From the NCBI GenBank assembly GCA_905215645.1, contig CAJMQS010000001.1, forward strand, positions 1 to 64,000: a DNA stretch of 64,000 nucleotides. The letters run 5' to 3'. Under the pieces are notes generated by a model that was given only the letters and a program-made list of their open reading frames with translations, was not told the DNA's origin and ran no database searches. A program made the position numbers and the translations under genes. This DNA is from an uncultured bacterium (GTDB taxonomy: Bacteria > Bacillota > Negativicutes > Acidaminococcales > Acidaminococcaceae). Every line of letters starts with the position of its first letter. The stretch's first letter is position 1. Shown here piece by piece: positions 7,899 through 15,791 of this stretch.

Positions 7899-9338
7899 AT
7901 GGGACTGATCAAAGCAGGGATGGGCGCAGTAGGCGGCGTGCTGGCCGATCAATGGAAAGAGTTCTTTTACTGCCAGATGGCACCGGACATCCTGATGATG
8001 AAGGGACAGAAACGGACCGGGAGCCGGAGCTCCAACCAGGGGGACGACAACATCATCAGTAACGGATCCCGGATTGCTGTGAACAACGGCCAGTGCATGA
8101 TGATCGTGGAAAGCGGCAAAGTGGTGGATCTGTGTGCGGAACCGGGGGAATACACCTACGACAAAAGCACGGAACCTTCCATCTTTACCGGGGACCTGAA
8201 AGACAATGTGAAGAACATCTTCAAGCAGATGGGGAAACGGTTCACCTACGGCGGGGATACCGGGAAGGATCAGCGGGTGTACTATTTCAATACCAAGGAA
8301 CTGATCGGGAACAAGTACGGGACCCCCAGCGAAATCCCCTTCAAGGTGAAAGATGACACCACCGGCCAGGTGCTGACCATCCGGCTCCGGTGCTTTGGGG
8401 AATACAGTTACCGGATCACCGACCCCATCCTGTTCTACACCCACGTGGCCGGGAATGATTTTGATGAGTACCGTCGGGAAACCCTGGACAGCCAGATGAA
8501 AAGCGAACTGCTCATGGCGCTGGCACCGGCTTTTGCCCAGCTCAGCGCCCAGCGGATCGATTATACGGAAATCATGGCCCACACCTTCGAACTGGCCGAT
8601 GCCCTCAACGATGTGCTGAGCAAAAAATGGCGGGATCTCCGGGGCATTGAAATCGTATCCTTCGGGATCAGCAACATCAAAGCCAACGAAGCGGACGAAG
8701 CAAAGATCCAGAAGGCACAGATGGGGATGACCTTTGGCAACGATCCCCGGATGGCCATGGGGGCCATGGTGGATTCCACCACCGATTCCATGAGGATGGC
8801 CGCCGGGAACGAGAACGCCGGAGCCGCCTTCGGGTTCATGGGCATGAACATGGCAGGGAACGCCGGGGCGGGACTGTTCCAGACTCTGGCAGGACAGGCG
8901 GCTCAGCAGCCCGTCCAGCAGCCGGTGCAGCCGGGTCCTCCTTCCGTTGGAGTTGCCCCCAAGGCGGCGGATCCCAACAGCTGGAACTGCAGCTGCGGAC
9001 AGCAGGGCAACACCGGGAAGTTCTGCATGGCCTGTGGAGCCAAAAAGCCGGAACCGGCAGGGAGCTGGGACTGTGCCTGCGGCCATAAGGGCAATACCGG
9101 GAAATTCTGTGCGGAATGCGGTGCTCCCAAACCGGAAGCCCAGCCTCAGGGATGGACCTGCCCTGGCTGCGGCACGGTGAACCAGGGAAAATTCTGCATG
9201 AACTGCGGCGCCAGGAAACCGGAGGACGCCCCGCTGTACCGCTGTGACAAATGCGGCTGGCAGCCCCCCGATCCCCATCATCCCCCTAAATTCTGCCCCC
9301 AGTGCGGAGATCCCTTTGACGACAACGACAAGACCTGA
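7899..9338 (+). CDS. SPFH/YdjI-like protein with four C-terminal zinc ribbons
   Basis: 479 aa. Residues 1-270 match the YdjI-type SPFH (virion-core-protein-like) fold, recognisable by the start MGLIKAGMGAVGGVLADQW, WKEFFYC, a VNNGQCMMIVE strand and the conserved EIVSFGISNIKANE. Four Cys-rich ribbons then repeat: NCSCGQQGNTGKFCMACG, DCACGHKGNTGKFCAECG, TCPGCGTVNQGKFCMNCG and CDKCGW...FCPQCG. In Bacillus subtilis the relative YdjI works with the stress protein PspA at the membrane; no PspA-like gene is next to this one. It is first in an operon with a YdjG-like ribbon protein, a TPM-domain protein and a lipoprotein. The RBS AAAGGGAGG is strong. Confidence 0.85.
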   Translation: MGLIKAGMGAVGGVLADQWKEFFYCQMAPDILMMKGQKRTGSRSSNQGDDNIISNGSRIAVNNGQCMMIVESGKVVDLCAEPGEYTYDKSTEPSIFTGDLKDNVKNIFKQMGKRFTYGGDTGKDQRVYYFNTKELIGNKYGTPSEIPFKVKDDTTGQVLTIRLRCFGEYSYRITDPILFYTHVAGNDFDEYRRETLDSQMKSELLMALAPAFAQLSAQRIDYTEIMAHTFELADALNDVLSKKWRDLRGIEIVSFGISNIKANEADEAKIQKAQMGMTFGNDPRMAMGAMVDSTTDSMRMAAGNENAGAAFGFMGMNMAGNAGAGLFQTLAGQAAQQPVQQPVQPGPPSVGVAPKAADPNSWNCSCGQQGNTGKFCMACGAKKPEPAGSWDCACGHKGNTGKFCAECGAPKPEAQPQGWTCPGCGTVNQGKFCMNCGARKPEDAPLYRCDKCGWQPPDPHHPPKFCPQCGDPFDDNDKT

Positions 9339-9356
9339 AACAGGAGGTGAACCATC

Positions 9357-10460
9357 ATGACCGATACCTCTGTTGCCTACAAGTGTCCCAACTGCGGCGG
9401 GCCCCTGGAATTCCAGCCAGGGGCAAGCCAGGTAGTCTGTCCTTACTGCGATACCCAGCTGGACGTGGCACAGGTGGAAGCCCTCTTTGCCCGGCAGCAG
9501 GAACGGGCGGCAGCTGCCCAGGAAGCCAAAGAAGAACGCTGGAATACGGAAATGGCGGGCAAGGAATGGAGCACGGAAGAAGCTGCCATCCTGAAAGCCT
9601 TCACCTGCTCCGCCTGCGGCGCGGAAATCGTCTGTGACGAAAATACCCTGGCCACGGAATGCTGCTACTGCGGGAATCCCACCATGCTGCCCAACCGGTT
9701 CAGCGGGATGCTGAAGCCGGATTATGTGATCCCTTTCAAAAAGACCAAAGAAGACGCGGTGGCGGCCCTGAAGGAATTCTACAAGGGCAAACGGCTCCTG
9801 CCTGGGGCCTTTACGGCCAACAACCGGGTGGAGGACATCCAGCCCATGTACGTTCCCTTCTGGCTCTTCGATTCCACAGTCCATGCCAGTGCCGATTTCA
9901 AGGGAGAAGACGACAATGTGATGGAAACCAGCGATGAGATCATCACGGAAACCCGGGTGTTCCAGTGTATCCGCAGCGGCCGGATGAGCTTCCACAAGAT
10001 CCCGGTGGACGGGTCCAGCAAAATGGACGATACCTACATGGAAAGCATCGAACCCTTCGATTATTCCGCAATGGTGCCCTTCAGCCCGGCCTATCTCACC
10101 GGCTTCCTGGCGGACAAATATGATGTGGACGCGGAAAAATCCGTGCCCCGGGCAGATGAACGGGTGGAACGGTCCGCCGTGGGGGTGCTGGAAGAAACCG
10201 TCAGGGGATACGACCGGACGACCCTCCAGGACAGCGTGGTCCGCAAGGACGAGGACCAGGTGGCCTATGCCCTGGCTCCGGTGTGGATCCTGACCACCCG
10301 GTATCAGGACAAGCCCTATACCTTTATGATGAACGGACAGACCGGGAAGATGGTGGGCACCCTGCCCTATGACAACCAGAAATCCCTGATGGTCATGGGG
10401 GCTGTGGCAGCCATCCTCACACCGGCGCTGTATTTTGTGGTAAAGATGTTCTTGACGTAA
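9357..10460 (+). CDS. YdjG-like zinc-ribbon membrane protein
   Basis: 367 aa. Two N-terminal zinc ribbons (CPNCGG...CPYCDTQLD at 10-33 and CSACGAEIVCDENTLATECCYCG at 83-105), a middle domain with PFKKTKEDA and PMYVPFWLF, and one C-terminal membrane helix (VMGAVAAILTPALYFVVKMFL). This is the architecture of TFIIB-ribbon YdjG-like proteins found with YdjI and YdjH. It lies 18 bp after the previous gene with a CAGGAGGTGA site, in the same operon. The role is unknown; the context suggests an envelope-stress or membrane-patch complex (inference). Confidence 0.82.
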   Translation: MTDTSVAYKCPNCGGPLEFQPGASQVVCPYCDTQLDVAQVEALFARQQERAAAAQEAKEERWNTEMAGKEWSTEEAAILKAFTCSACGAEIVCDENTLATECCYCGNPTMLPNRFSGMLKPDYVIPFKKTKEDAVAALKEFYKGKRLLPGAFTANNRVEDIQPMYVPFWLFDSTVHASADFKGEDDNVMETSDEIITETRVFQCIRSGRMSFHKIPVDGSSKMDDTYMESIEPFDYSAMVPFSPAYLTGFLADKYDVDAEKSVPRADERVERSAVGVLEETVRGYDRTTLQDSVVRKDEDQVAYALAPVWILTTRYQDKPYTFMMNGQTGKMVGTLPYDNQKSLMVMGAVAAILTPALYFVVKMFLT

Positions 10461-10471
10461 GGAGGTTCATC

Positions 10472-11233
10472 ATGAAGAAATTACTGCGCGTCCTGGCCCT
10501 CCTGGTGTTCCTGGTGGGCATGGCGGTTCCTGGATCGGCAGCCTCTGCCCTGGTGCTGGATCAGGCAGATCTCTTGCGGCCTCAGGAAGAAAAAGCGCTC
10601 CAGCAGTCCCTGGACAAGCTGGATCAGAAATACCAGGTCCGTTTGGCGGTGGTCACGGTGAAAAGCACCGGAAACGTGAAACCCGGAGCGTTCGCCAATG
10701 TGATGCTGGACAAGATCAAAGACAGCCGGCTCAAGGGAAATATGGTCCTGCTCCTTTCCATGAAGGACCGGGACTGGTATATTTCCACCGACAACAATAT
10801 GCGGAAAATGATTACGGACAAAGCCGGGATCAAGGCCCTCAGCGGAAAATTCCTGCCGGCTCTCAAGAAGAACAACTATCCGGAAGCCTTCGGCCAGTTC
10901 GCCAAAGGGACGGATGAACTGCTGGCCTACTACCAGAAGGAAGGGAAGCCCTACGATCCAGCCAATGCCTTCAACCCCCTGGCCCTGGCCATTGCAGCGG
11001 CGGTGTCCCTGGGCATCGGGTTCCTGGTGCGCCGGATCCTCATCGGTCAGATGAACAATGTGCTGCCAGCTCTGGAAGCCGGGGCCTATCTGGACCGGGA
11101 CAGCTTCCAGCTGGAGGAGGATGCGGACAACTATCTGTATATGACGGTCCATCGCCAGCCCAAATCCAAAGAGTCCGACCATTCGGCAGACAGTACCGAT
11201 GAAAACCATGGAGGCGGCGGAGGAAAGTTCTGA
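10472..11233 (+). CDS. Exported TPM-domain protein (YdjH/YgcG-like)
   Basis: 253 aa. The signal peptide has core VLALLVFLVGMAV and cleavage near GSAASA. The TPM domain (about 25-155) begins LVLDQADLLRPQEEKALQQSL and carries VRLAVVTVKST and KGNMVLLLSMKDRDWYIST. A transmembrane helix (ALAIAAAVSLGIGFLVRRIL) follows, and the tail ends in a Gly-rich run. TPM proteins are membrane-anchored and act outside the cytoplasm; several associate with SPFH or photosystem-repair complexes, but the biochemical role is not settled. It is 11 bp after the YdjG-like gene, with RBS AAGGAGG. Confidence 0.85.
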   Translation: MKKLLRVLALLVFLVGMAVPGSAASALVLDQADLLRPQEEKALQQSLDKLDQKYQVRLAVVTVKSTGNVKPGAFANVMLDKIKDSRLKGNMVLLLSMKDRDWYISTDNNMRKMITDKAGIKALSGKFLPALKKNNYPEAFGQFAKGTDELLAYYQKEGKPYDPANAFNPLALAIAAAVSLGIGFLVRRILIGQMNNVLPALEAGAYLDRDSFQLEEDADNYLYMTVHRQPKSKESDHSADSTDENHGGGGGKF

Positions 11234-11255
11234 AGATAGAGGAAAGGAGCCCATC

Positions 11256-12278
11256 ATGAAAAAGAACTGGAAAGCAGCGTTTCTGGCAGGGCTGTCCCTG
11301 TCTCTGTGCTTGTCTCTGGCCGGCTGTTTGGGCGGCGGAGGCGGCGGGACACCGGGGAAACCCAAGTCCGAACTGCCGGAACGGAAGAAAATCAGTACCC
11401 CGGTGGCATCCAGCTTCAAAGTGGATGACCGGACGGTGAACATCTATGAATATACCGGGCTCACCTTCCGGGACCAGACCCTGTGGACGGAAACCCTGGC
11501 TGTGGACGGGGACCGGATCTACTTCTTCGGCTTTGACAACAAAGAAAAAACATACCGGACCAAACTCCGGTCCGTCAGGTACCAGGACGAGACACTCAGC
11601 GACCTGAAGGTGCTGGATGGACGGGCCCTCTGGAGGCACAGACTGGTGGTGTCCAACGGAACCGTCTATGACTGGCACAAAAAAGGGGATTATAAAACCA
11701 CCAGGGACAAATCCCCTGAATTCTGGCATTATTACGACGGAAAGGCCATGGTGGCAACCAATCTCACCGGGATGAGCCTGATTCCCATTGATCAGGAGAA
11801 GGATGTGGTCTACACCCAGGGCGCCAACTACTGGATCGGGACCCTGGACAAAGGGAACCTGACACAGGGAAAACAGTTCCTGTCCGGGGAAGAAATCAGG
11901 AAGGCTCCGATCAACTTAAAAAAACGCTGGGCGGACAAGGACGGATTATACCTGATGGGGTATACGAAAAACGACAAGGGGGAAGAATACAATGTAGTCC
12001 GGCAGTTCAGCCTGGAAAACGGCCAGCTCCTCCAGTCCTTTGAGGGACCGCCCACCAAAGAAGGCCGTGGGTATGCGGTCACCGAGCACCGGGTGGTGAT
12101 GGGGCAGAAAGGCGGCATCTACTGGATCTACAACAAGAAGGACGGGAAGCTGCTGGGGAAATTCAAAACAGAACCCAAGCTGACCATGGAAATCCTGACC
12201 CCCATGAAAAACGACTCCATTCTGATCTACCGCCGGATCAACCGGGACGAAGCCAAACTGTACCGGATGGACCTGTAG
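11256..12278 (+). CDS. Predicted lipoprotein of unknown function
   Basis: 340 aa. The signal is of the lipoprotein type: basic N-terminus, hydrophobic core and lipobox LAGC with Cys24, followed by a run of Gly and then KPKSELPERKK. The body has repeated short beta-strand patterns such as DRIYFFGFDNKEK, NGTVYDWHKKGDY, EKDVVYTQGANYWIG and GLYLMGYTKNDK, suggesting a beta-propeller-like fold (inference). No family is recognised. It starts 22 bp after the TPM gene with an AAAGGAG site (11241), so it is the last gene of the operon. The frame continues upstream into the previous gene, but only this ATG has both an RBS and a signal peptide. Confidence 0.78.
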   Translation: MKKNWKAAFLAGLSLSLCLSLAGCLGGGGGGTPGKPKSELPERKKISTPVASSFKVDDRTVNIYEYTGLTFRDQTLWTETLAVDGDRIYFFGFDNKEKTYRTKLRSVRYQDETLSDLKVLDGRALWRHRLVVSNGTVYDWHKKGDYKTTRDKSPEFWHYYDGKAMVATNLTGMSLIPIDQEKDVVYTQGANYWIGTLDKGNLTQGKQFLSGEEIRKAPINLKKRWADKDGLYLMGYTKNDKGEEYNVVRQFSLENGQLLQSFEGPPTKEGRGYAVTEHRVVMGQKGGIYWIYNKKDGKLLGKFKTEPKLTMEILTPMKNDSILIYRRINRDEAKLYRMDL

Positions 12279-12305
12279 GACGAGTGCAGAGTGAAGAGGG
12301 AAGAG

Positions 12306-12336
12306 TGGGGACGGCGGGAGTCGAACGCCCCATTGA
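12306..12336 (-). other. tRNA 3'-end-like fragment
   Basis: Read on the minus strand this stretch gives GGGGCGTTCGACTCCC followed by GCCGTCCCCAC, like a T arm and acceptor 3' strand of a tRNA. A 21-nt TGAGG/CCTCA hairpin just before it could be a long variable arm. No matching 5' acceptor strand (GGGGACG) was found upstream, so this is at best a remnant. It lies at the left border of the duplicated secreted-protein block. Confidence 0.3.
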
Positions 12337-12413
12337 GGTGCCGTAGAGGCCTCACACCAGGAGGTCCGCTCCAAATCCGTACATGACAGATCGTTACAAG
12401 CAGGAATCGGTCA

Positions 12414-13169
12414 ATGAAAAAAGTACTGGTGATACTCTTTGCGCTGATCCAGCTGCTGACAGCCGGGGCCCTGGCTGCCTCCCGGCAAACGGTGCTGGTC
12501 AACAATGTGGAAGAGATGATGGAAGCCCTGGGGGACCACCGGGAAATCATCCTGGCACCGGGCCGGTACAACCTGTCCCACTGGCTGAAAGGGCCCTTTG
12601 CAGACCAGGTGATCCACAGATTCCCCTGGAATCCCCTGAGCCCGTCGGGCCTGTACCTGACCTATGACGAACTGGCACTGGCCGGATTCCGGGATCTGAC
12701 TATACGGGGCCAGGATACGGGGGAAATCACGGCGGAAATCGTCACCGAAGATTCTTATACCCCGGTGCTGCATTTCCGGAACTGTGAAAATCTGCGGCTG
12801 GCCCATCTCCGGATCGGCCATTTCCTGAAAAAAGGCTACTGCAGCGGGGCCGTACTGAACCTAGATAACGCGAAAAATGTCAGCATGGAACATCTGGACC
12901 TGTACGGCTGCGGGACCTATGGGTACGAAGCCCGTAACAGCGAGAACATCATCCTCAGTGACAGTGTGATCCGGAACTGTACCTACGGCCTGGTGGATGC
13001 TGTGGTCTGCCGGGACCTGAAGATTGTGCGGACCGTTTTCAAAGATACCAGCACCAATCTGCCTCTCTTCGCCCTGGCTCATTCCCGGCTGGAACTGAGG
13101 GACTGCACCTTCCACAATGTTTACGGGAAAATGGAGAATCTGTCCGTGACAGGAGGAAGCGCAGAATAG
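12414..13169 (+). CDS. Secreted parallel beta-helix-like protein, copy 1
   Basis: 251 aa. The signal peptide has core VLVILFALIQLLTAGALA. The mature part starts with TVLVNNVEEMMEALGDHREIILAPGRYNLS, the entry pattern of right-handed beta-helix proteins. It continues with rungs such as LTIRGQDTGEITAEIV, VLHFRNCENLRLAHL, KNVSMEHLDLYGCGTYGYEA, ENIILSDSVIRNCTYGLV and LKIVRTVFKD. Related folds include polysaccharide lyases and surface carbohydrate-binding proteins, but no catalytic residues can be named. The gene at 14743 is a close paralogue with long identical stretches. Together with the next gene it makes up a tandemly duplicated unit. Confidence 0.82.
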   Translation: MKKVLVILFALIQLLTAGALAASRQTVLVNNVEEMMEALGDHREIILAPGRYNLSHWLKGPFADQVIHRFPWNPLSPSGLYLTYDELALAGFRDLTIRGQDTGEITAEIVTEDSYTPVLHFRNCENLRLAHLRIGHFLKKGYCSGAVLNLDNAKNVSMEHLDLYGCGTYGYEARNSENIILSDSVIRNCTYGLVDAVVCRDLKIVRTVFKDTSTNLPLFALAHSRLELRDCTFHNVYGKMENLSVTGGSAE

Positions 13170-13427
13170 GGAAAGAAGGTACAACCATGGATGGATCGGC
13201 TAAAAAAGCAACTGTTTTCGTCTTGTCCCTTCTCCTGTTAGGGGCTGCCATTCCCGGTCAGGCCTGCAGGGAACCCCATATGCTGGACGGACCCAGGAGC
13301 GTCTATGCACCTCCGGTCCTTTCCAACCGCGAAGTCAGGAGCCAGCTCCGAACCGCTCTGGCCTGCCGGTCCCAGTGGGACCTGGTCCAAAACCGGAAGG
13401 GACCAGTACAGTTTGCCGTGACGGAGA
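12414..13427 (+). repeat. Tandem duplication, unit 1
   Basis: This unit holds the beta-helix gene and the first 80 codons of the following small secreted gene. It matches 14743-15759. Homology stops at ACGGAGA in both copies (13427 and 15759). Confidence 0.85.
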
Positions 13428-13699
13428 TGGATGGAGACGGACAGGTGGAAATCCTGGCTGTGTCTCTGGAGGAGGGGAGCCTCCAGGGTCATGAGGTCCG
13501 GGCAGGAAAGGGAAAAATGGAGAAAATCCCCCAGGACCGGCTGGAAGGGCTGCTGCGGAGCTGTCCGAAACCTCCGGTCTGGTTCACCATTTACCCGGAA
13601 CACCGGGAAAGCTGGCTGGAGGGACCTCCCTCCCACAATATCCATATGTTCCTGGACAGCTATGAAATCCATGTGGGCAGAAAAGAGGGGTTTGGGTAA
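13187..13699 (+). CDS. Small secreted protein of unknown family, full-length copy
   Basis: 170 aa. Signal peptide with core TVFVLSLLLLGAAIPGQA; the mature protein starts near CREPHML, so a lipoprotein is possible, although GQAC is a poor lipobox. The middle carries EMDGDGQVEILAVS, a calcium-loop-like DxDGDG pattern shared with the next gene (LDCNGDGEPEL). No family is recognised. It lies 17 bp after the beta-helix gene with GAAAGAAGG upstream. The first 80 codons are about 96 percent identical to the truncated copy at 15519. Confidence 0.75.
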   Translation: MDGSAKKATVFVLSLLLLGAAIPGQACREPHMLDGPRSVYAPPVLSNREVRSQLRTALACRSQWDLVQNRKGPVQFAVTEMDGDGQVEILAVSLEEGSLQGHEVRAGKGKMEKIPQDRLEGLLRSCPKPPVWFTIYPEHRESWLEGPPSHNIHMFLDSYEIHVGRKEGFG

Positions 13700-13720
13700 A
13701 AAATGCCGAAAGGAGAGGCT

Positions 13721-14716
13721 ATGGAAGGAAAACATGTCTGGAGACGGCTGGCCTGTCTGTGTCTCATGGCCTTTCTCGCTGGCCTTCCCGGGAGGGCCGG
13801 GGCTTCCGGAGGAGAAGGGGTCTATGACCGGGAACTGGACACCCTGTATGCCATGATCCAGGGGGGCAGAGGCTGTGCCCCCTTTGGGGATGACCGGGAA
13901 GATCTGCTGGCCGTCTGGGAAGGGATACGGGAGCTGTCCCCGGATCAGGGACTGGAACAGGTGAAGTTCCAGGTACTGGACTGCAACGGGGACGGGGAAC
14001 CGGAACTGATGACCAGCCAGGACAACCGGCTCACCAACCTGTTCACTCTCCGGGAGGGCCGGCCCCACCGGGTGTTCAGCGGCTGGTACCGGGACGCCTG
14101 GTATTATCTGGGAAACGGGCGGTTCCTGAACCAGGGGTCCGGAGGCGCGGGGCTTTCCATCCTGGGCGAGTACCATCTGGACGGGGACGGGAACCTGGTG
14201 TGCGAAAGCTGTACCTTCACCAACTGGGACCCGGTTGAGGAGAAGGAGGAAGTGTACTGGAACAACCATGGAGTCCCGGACAGAGCTTTGTCGAAGAAAC
14301 AGGCCATGACACCGGGACAGTTCTTCGAACTTCAGAAAGAACGGATGGGCAAGGTGGAAACGCTGTCCTGGCAGTCCCTGGCCCGGTGGGGCAAAGGGAG
14401 TGTGGAATTTTCCCTGATTCAGCCCGGCGAGTTCGGAGAACCCCTGCTGGCGGTGATTCCCAGAGAGCCCCTGGAAGATGTGCACCTCATCACCCTCCAG
14501 GTGGCGGAGGTCAGCGACAGCGGCCAGGTAACCTGGCAGGTGGAAAATGACGAAACCCTGGGGAATCTGGAACCGGGTACCCGGTACAACTACCTGATGG
14601 CACTGGAAGGGACGGCCCGGGCCACCGGCCTGTCCTATTGCGACCGGAAGGGATATCACCGGAAGATCTTCCAGATCAGCGGAGAAGACGGGAGCCTGGT
14701 GGTACGGGAAGCGTGA
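13721..14716 (+). CDS. Secreted protein of unknown function with DxDGDGE-type loops
   Basis: 331 aa from the ATG at 13721, which has AAAGGAGAGGCT directly upstream; an ATG 18 bp earlier lacks such a site. A signal peptide covers about residues 1-30 (LACLCLMAFLAGLPGRAGA). Two calcium-loop-like motifs are visible: LDCNGDGEPELMTS and YHLDGDGNLVCE, as in VCBS/EF-hand-like secreted proteins. The rest is rich in beta-strand patterns with no recognised catalytic motif. It is the only gene in this block present once, between the two duplicated units, and shares the loop motif with the gene before it. Confidence 0.75.
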   Translation: MEGKHVWRRLACLCLMAFLAGLPGRAGASGGEGVYDRELDTLYAMIQGGRGCAPFGDDREDLLAVWEGIRELSPDQGLEQVKFQVLDCNGDGEPELMTSQDNRLTNLFTLREGRPHRVFSGWYRDAWYYLGNGRFLNQGSGGAGLSILGEYHLDGDGNLVCESCTFTNWDPVEEKEEVYWNNHGVPDRALSKKQAMTPGQFFELQKERMGKVETLSWQSLARWGKGSVEFSLIQPGEFGEPLLAVIPREPLEDVHLITLQVAEVSDSGQVTWQVENDETLGNLEPGTRYNYLMALEGTARATGLSYCDRKGYHRKIFQISGEDGSLVVREA

Positions 14717-14742
14717 AGAACAGGGTGAGGAGGGATCGGCCC

Positions 14743-15501
14743 ATGAAAAAAATACTGATACTGCTGGTTGCGCTGTTCCAGCTGCTGATGGTCCCGGGGG
14801 CTCTGGCTGCCTCCCGGCAAACGGTGCTGGTCAACAATGTGGAAGAACTGATGGAAGCCCTGGGGGACCATCGGGAAATCATCCTGGCACCGGGCCGGTA
14901 TAATCTGTCTGCCTGGATCGGGAGTCCTTCTGCCAAACGGACGCTCCATCTATTTGGATACAATCCCCTGAGTCCCCCGGGCCTGTATCTGGCCTATGAT
15001 GGCCTGGAACTGGCCGGGTTCCAGGATCTCACCATCCGGGGCCAGGACACCGGGGAAATCACGGCGGAAATCGTTACGGAAGACCCTTATACGGCAGTGC
15101 TGCATTTCCGGAACTGCGAAAACCTCCGGCTGGCCCATCTCCGGGCCGGGCATATCCTGCAGACAGGCCGCTGCAGCGGAGCCGTGCTGAAACTGGATCT
15201 GGTGCAAGATGCAAGGCTGGAAAGCCTGGACCTGTACGGGTGCGGGACCTATGGGTACGAAGCCCTGGGCTGTACAAACGTTACCCTCCGGGACAGCGTG
15301 ATCCGCAGCTGCACCTATGGACTGATCAGTGCGGCAGAGTGCAGGGATATGAAGATTATCCGGACCAGGTTCCAAGACACCAGCACCAACCTTCCTTTGT
15401 TTTATGTGGCCCAATCCCGGCTGGAACTGACCGATTGTACCTTCCAGAATGTACAGGGCAGGATCAGCAGCCTGGACCTGGCAGGGGGAACTGCAGAATA
15501 G
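14743..15501 (+). CDS. Secreted parallel beta-helix-like protein, copy 2
   Basis: 252 aa, a close paralogue of the protein encoded at 12414-13169. It has the same signal-peptide region (ILILLVALFQLLMVPGALA), the same TVLVNNVEELMEALGDHREI entry strand, and LTIRGQDTGEITAEIV, VLHFRNCENLRLAHL, LDLYGCGTYGYEA and DTSTNLPLF. Differences concentrate at residues 50-70 and 135-165, which may be surface loops that have diverged. The ATG has GTGAGGAGGGA upstream. A longer frame begins inside the previous gene but lacks a signal peptide there. Confidence 0.82.
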   Translation: MKKILILLVALFQLLMVPGALAASRQTVLVNNVEELMEALGDHREIILAPGRYNLSAWIGSPSAKRTLHLFGYNPLSPPGLYLAYDGLELAGFQDLTIRGQDTGEITAEIVTEDPYTAVLHFRNCENLRLAHLRAGHILQTGRCSGAVLKLDLVQDARLESLDLYGCGTYGYEALGCTNVTLRDSVIRSCTYGLISAAECRDMKIIRTRFQDTSTNLPLFYVAQSRLELTDCTFQNVQGRISSLDLAGGTAE

Positions 15502-15759
15502 GGAAAGAAGGTACAACCATGGATGGATCGGCTAAAAAAGCAACTGTTTTCGTCTTGTCCCTTCTCCTGTTAGGGGCTGCCATTCCCGGTCAGGCCTGCA
15601 GGGAACCCCATATGCTGGACGGACCCGGGAGCGTCTATGCCCCTCCGCTCCTTTCCAACCAAGAAGTCAGGAGCCAGCTCCGGATCGCTCTGGCCTGCCG
15701 GTCCCAGTGGGACCTGGTCCAAAACCGGAAGGGACCGGTACAGTTTGCCGTGACGGAGA
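14743..15759 (+). repeat. Tandem duplication, unit 2 (3'-truncated)
   Basis: This matches 12414-13427. The boundary CAGAATAGGGAAAGAAGG between the two genes is identical in both units. The second gene of this unit is cut off at 15759, 33 bp before the convergent YjbR-like gene. Confidence 0.85.
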
Positions 15760-15779
15760 CGGCTGGACAGCAAGATTAA
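15519..15779 (+). pseudogene. Truncated copy of the small secreted protein at 13187
   Basis: An 86-codon frame whose first 80 codons match the gene at 13187-13699 almost exactly, with about nine base differences over 260 bp. After the shared ACGGAGA the sequence changes to an unrelated tail (TAGQQD) and stops, losing the C-terminal half including the DxDGDG loop. The signal peptide is intact, so a short product could still be exported, but it is probably a duplication remnant. Confidence 0.8.
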
Positions 15780-15791
15780 CAAAATTGCTGT

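Noticed and set aside
7692..9995. Minus-strand frame of 767 codons
   Set aside because: It is antisense to the SPFH-like and YdjG-like genes; its length comes from GC-rich codon bias, and the sense genes have clear domains and RBSs.
1..12278. cas genes
   Set aside because: None of the genes to the right of the array resembles Cas proteins; they may lie left of the window.
12280..12410. Complete tRNA gene
   Set aside because: No 5' acceptor strand matches the 3' end GTCCCCA, and no normal anticodon arm could be drawn.
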